This document shows, piece by piece, positions 62,237 through 64,000 of a stretch of 64,000 nt of DNA. Source of the stretch: Blautia sp. GTDB lineage: Bacteria; Bacillota; Clostridia; Lachnospirales; Lachnospiraceae. The notes beneath the pieces were generated by a model that was given only the letters and a program-made list of their open reading frames with translations, had not been told where the DNA came from and did not search any database. The translations under genes and the position numbers were made by a program. How positions within the stretch are numbered: position 1 is the first letter of the stretch; each line of letters begins with the position of its first letter. The stretch covers positions 93,205 through 157,204 of the forward strand of contig JAETNR010000001.1 in the NCBI GenBank assembly GCA_021772055.1, in the 5' to 3' direction.

Positions 62237-62863
62237 CTACAGTGTCAAAAACAGTGCAGTAAGTTTTGCTCTGTTTTTCTTTTTGTAAATAAAATAATAC
62301 GTGGCTTTCGCCTCCGGATCGGAAAAGGGAATATTAATACGTCCATTTTGCCGGGACTTCATGGTTTCTATGGAAATATCTGTGGAAAAGGAGGGCAGAT
62401 CGGAATAACCGGCAAGCTCTCCTACGGCATCCATATCATTTTGCAGGAAAAACTTTGAATGAGGCATTTTTGTGTAAACAATTTCTTCCCAAAATCCAAC
62501 ATGAGCATACATAATGAAGCTTTGCCCATCCATTTCCGCAAAGGAAATCTGTTTGTAAGATGCAGCAGGATGAAATACATTTACAGAGAGACAAAGCTGT
62601 TCACTTCTATATTTTTAACAGAGAAAATCATCAGAATCAACGGGATGAGGGAGGATGATCATTCCATATTCTGCGTTTTCCAGGCTTTTCATTAAATTTT
62701 CCTCTGAATCAACAGCAGAGGAGATAATCTGGTCTGAATAGATTGCGGTAGCTTTTGGAAGGAGAGGCATAAGAGGGCCAGGTGTACAGCTTCCGATATT
62801 CAGCGAATGAAGGCTCCGATCATAAACAGCAAGTAATTGTTCCAACAGATAAATATCGATCAT
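62237..62863 (-). pseudogene. LysR-type regulator pseudogene: DNA-binding part deleted, internal stop
   Basis: The minus-strand frame starts MIDIYLLEQLLAVYD, the usual beginning of a LysR HTH, then jumps to RSLHSLNIGSCTPGPLMPLL, which belongs to the start of the ligand-binding domain; the rest of the HTH and the linker helix (about 70 residues) are missing in frame. After DDFLC a TAA (62615-62617) interrupts the frame, which then continues in the same frame (KYRSEQLCLS, then MDGQSFIMYAHVGFWEE) to 62237. No frameshift is needed. It is divergent from an aldo/keto reductase fragment, the probable former target. Confidence 0.8.
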
Positions 62864-62921
62864 TTGAATTCCTCCATTAATTCAGTATACGTATTGAGTA
62901 TAGCACAATGTCCAATCCATA

Positions 62922-62951
62922 TTGTACTTTTTTTGAAAAATAGGATATAGT
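62922..62951 (+). promoter_or_regulatory. Promoter of the aldo/keto reductase remnant
   Basis: TTGTAC, an 18-nt spacer and TATAGT in the gap between the divergent LysR remnant and the reductase fragment. Confidence 0.45.
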
Positions 62952-63003
62952 TTTCGCAGAAACAAAGATTGTTTTTAAGAAAATAAAGAAAGAAGGAAAT
63001 CAT

Positions 63004-63177
63004 ATGGACTATTATACCTTGAATAATGGGACAAAGATACCGGCTGCGGGAATCGGGACTTTTCTCATGAGTCCGGCAGAGGCACAGGCTGCATGCTTAA
63101 GTGCACTGAACAATGGCTATACCCTGCTCGATACTGCCAATGCATACATGAATGATGTGATATGTTGTGAAGTGTAG
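63004..63177 (+). pseudogene. Aldo/keto reductase, truncated after about 50 residues
   Basis: The frame begins MDYYTLNNGTKIPAAGIGTF and contains NNGYTLLDTANAYMND, the first strand and catalytic-Asp region of an NADPH-dependent aldo/keto reductase (family length about 270). After MND the sequence departs (VICCEV, then stop), and no later part of the enzyme is found. The break near 63156 probably marks the edge of an insertion or deletion linked to the adjacent mobile element. Confidence 0.82.
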
Positions 63178-63354
63178 ATGTCAGATTCCTCTAAAAGATT
63201 GTATTTTAGTGGAAATCTCCATCTGCTAAAACAACATATGCGGCTGGCTCATTTGTGGTGAATGGAAACTTGCAGATGTTGTAGTAAAGGAAGAAGGTGA
63301 TAATCCTTTTATTCGTATCTGTAAACAGTTTAGCACAAAGAAAGGCGGTTGTAT
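63178..63354. other. Junction segment between reductase fragment and tnpV
   Basis: This 177-nt stretch shows a frame fragment (GEWKLADVVVKEEGDNPF) without start or recognised family, probably left over from the mobile element. No ends or target duplications were identified. Confidence 0.4.
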
Positions 63355-63708
63355 ATGGAAATTACTTATCATTGGGAAGGCGACTATTTGATTCCCGACC
63401 TGAAACTTTCGGATACAACAGAATACCATATCGGGAAATACGGGCGGATGAGAAAACGTTTTTTGGAAGAAAACCACAGGGGCATTTATTCGCATATGTT
63501 TTTGTCGGAAACCTTATGGAAGCATCTTGCGGAAATAGATGAAGAATGCAATGAGATGATGGATAGGCTTGTAAGGCAGATGGCAAAAAATGATGGCGTA
63601 ACGGAGCAGCTAAAATCCGATGACTGGCTATGCTGGCTCCAGAGAATGAACAGCATTAGGAGCAGGGCGGAGGAAATAGTGATGCACGATTTGATATATT
63701 CCCTTTAG
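63355..63708 (+). CDS. tnpV: Transposon-encoded protein TnpV
   Basis: The 117-residue protein (start MEITYHWEGDYLIPDLKLSD, with YHIGKYGRMRKRFLEE and LKSDDWLCWLQRMNSIRSRAEEI) belongs to the TnpV family carried by Tn4451-type and related integrative elements of Clostridia. Its function is unknown. ATG 63355 has AAAGGCGG 8 nt upstream. It is probably part of an element that continues beyond the window. Confidence 0.88.
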   Translation: MEITYHWEGDYLIPDLKLSDTTEYHIGKYGRMRKRFLEENHRGIYSHMFLSETLWKHLAEIDEECNEMMDRLVRQMAKNDGVTEQLKSDDWLCWLQRMNSIRSRAEEIVMHDLIYSL

Positions 63709-63733
63709 TGTTATTCGGTTTTAAGTTTTGTAG

Positions 63734-63807
63734 CATGAGGCGCAGATAATGTCAAGACCGCCGCAGGCGAGGCTGAGCCGGTGTCTTGACATTATCTGCG
63801 CCTCATG
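63734..63807. repeat. Perfect inverted repeat, 25-bp arms, 24-nt spacer
   Basis: The left arm (63734-63758, start CATGAGGCGCAG) is the exact reverse complement of the right arm (63783-63807). The spacer is GC-rich (CGCCGCAGGCGAGGC and so on). It lies 25 nt after the tnpV stop. A smaller hairpin GGGGAAC/GTTCCCC follows at 63824-63840. It may be an element-encoded recombination, transfer or regulatory site. Confidence 0.85.
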
Positions 63808-63913
63808 TTATGGAGCGGTCAAGGGGGAACAAAGTTCCCCACTGCATTAAAAATGCCAATGGGGATTTGTTACTATTCACAGTCCAATGTCATTTAGTTA
63901 GCGTCGTATATCT

Positions 63914-63954
63914 AAAATGGTTAGATTTCCAATAAGGGGTCTAACCATTTTTTA
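63914..63954 (+). terminator. Terminator-like hairpin near the window end
   Basis: AAAATGGTTAGA pairs with TCTAACCATTTT across 14 nt and is followed by TTATAAAA. No gene lies within the 200 nt before it, so it may end a transcript from tnpV. Confidence 0.6.
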
Positions 63955-64000
63955 TAAAAATGGTTGACAAACACACCAGAATGTGCGGCCGCTCTCGTTA

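Noticed and set aside
63981..64000. NotI site (GCGGCCGC) close to the window end, possible cloning remnant
   Set aside because: A single restriction site without vector sequence is not evidence of an artefact.

Overview
The window is 64 kb of a low-to-mid GC Firmicutes chromosome, most likely a gut Lachnospiraceae (Blautia/Dorea-like; family-level inference only). The reasons are an Rnf complex subunit, sporulation genes (GerW, alpha/beta SASP, YlbJ), HisZ with short-form HisG, strong Shine-Dalgarno sites, dense ABC sugar and nucleoside transporters with AraC regulators, and a TnpV mobile-element gene. No rRNA, tRNA, CRISPR array or complete insertion sequence was seen.

Region 1 (1-34.9 kb) is conserved core. 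It runs from the end of rnfB through NusG_II, ruvAB, zapA, a U32 peptidase-like protein, an FtsW/RodA-PBP pair, a NUDIX hydrolase, a DUF2953-gerW run, rpmB divergent from asp23-like/DAK2/recG, a DUF6465 protein, SASP, mgsA-rsmD-coaD with convergent ylbJ, pepD, an M23 peptidase, a small alarmone synthetase, HAD, YgiQ, RluA, lepB, recU, the histidine operon hisZGDB-hisIE and a DacA-type carboxypeptidase. The his operon has a consensus promoter (TTGACA-17-TATAAT) overlapping the recU stop. Its last gene carries an extra N-terminal HisA/HisF-like barrel in which the catalytic acids appear to be lost.

Region 2 (35-45.3 kb) is a carbohydrate locus: cutC, a cytoplasmic GH29 fucosidase, a thioredoxin-thioredoxin-CcdA fusion, a membrane-anchored AraC sensor-regulator, and a solute-binding protein with two permeases but no ATPase.

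Region 3 (45.3-62 kb) looks like a nucleoside acquisition and salvage island. It has a flavodoxin-fold oxidoreductase, uridine phosphorylase, two DUF606 transporters, an ADP-ribosylglycohydrolase-family protein translationally coupled to a BMP-type binding protein, the ABC ATPase and two permeases, a PfkB kinase, an adenosine/SAH-deaminase-like amidohydrolase and DeoD. It is followed by a GH95-like glycosidase, an inositol-monophosphatase-family enzyme and an AraC regulator. Inferred flow: nucleosides (and perhaps ADP-ribosyl compounds) are imported, deaminated or phosphorolysed, and the sugars phosphorylated.

Region 4 (61.9-64 kb) is a decayed mobile-element zone. A tnpV remnant, a LysR pseudogene missing its DNA-binding part, a truncated aldo/keto reductase and an intact tnpV are followed by a perfect 25-bp-arm inverted repeat.

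One promoter pattern recurs across the window: TTTTC exactly 13 nt upstream of TATAAT, with a poor -35, before zapA, the asp23-like gene, the alarmone synthetase and the inositol-monophosphatase gene.
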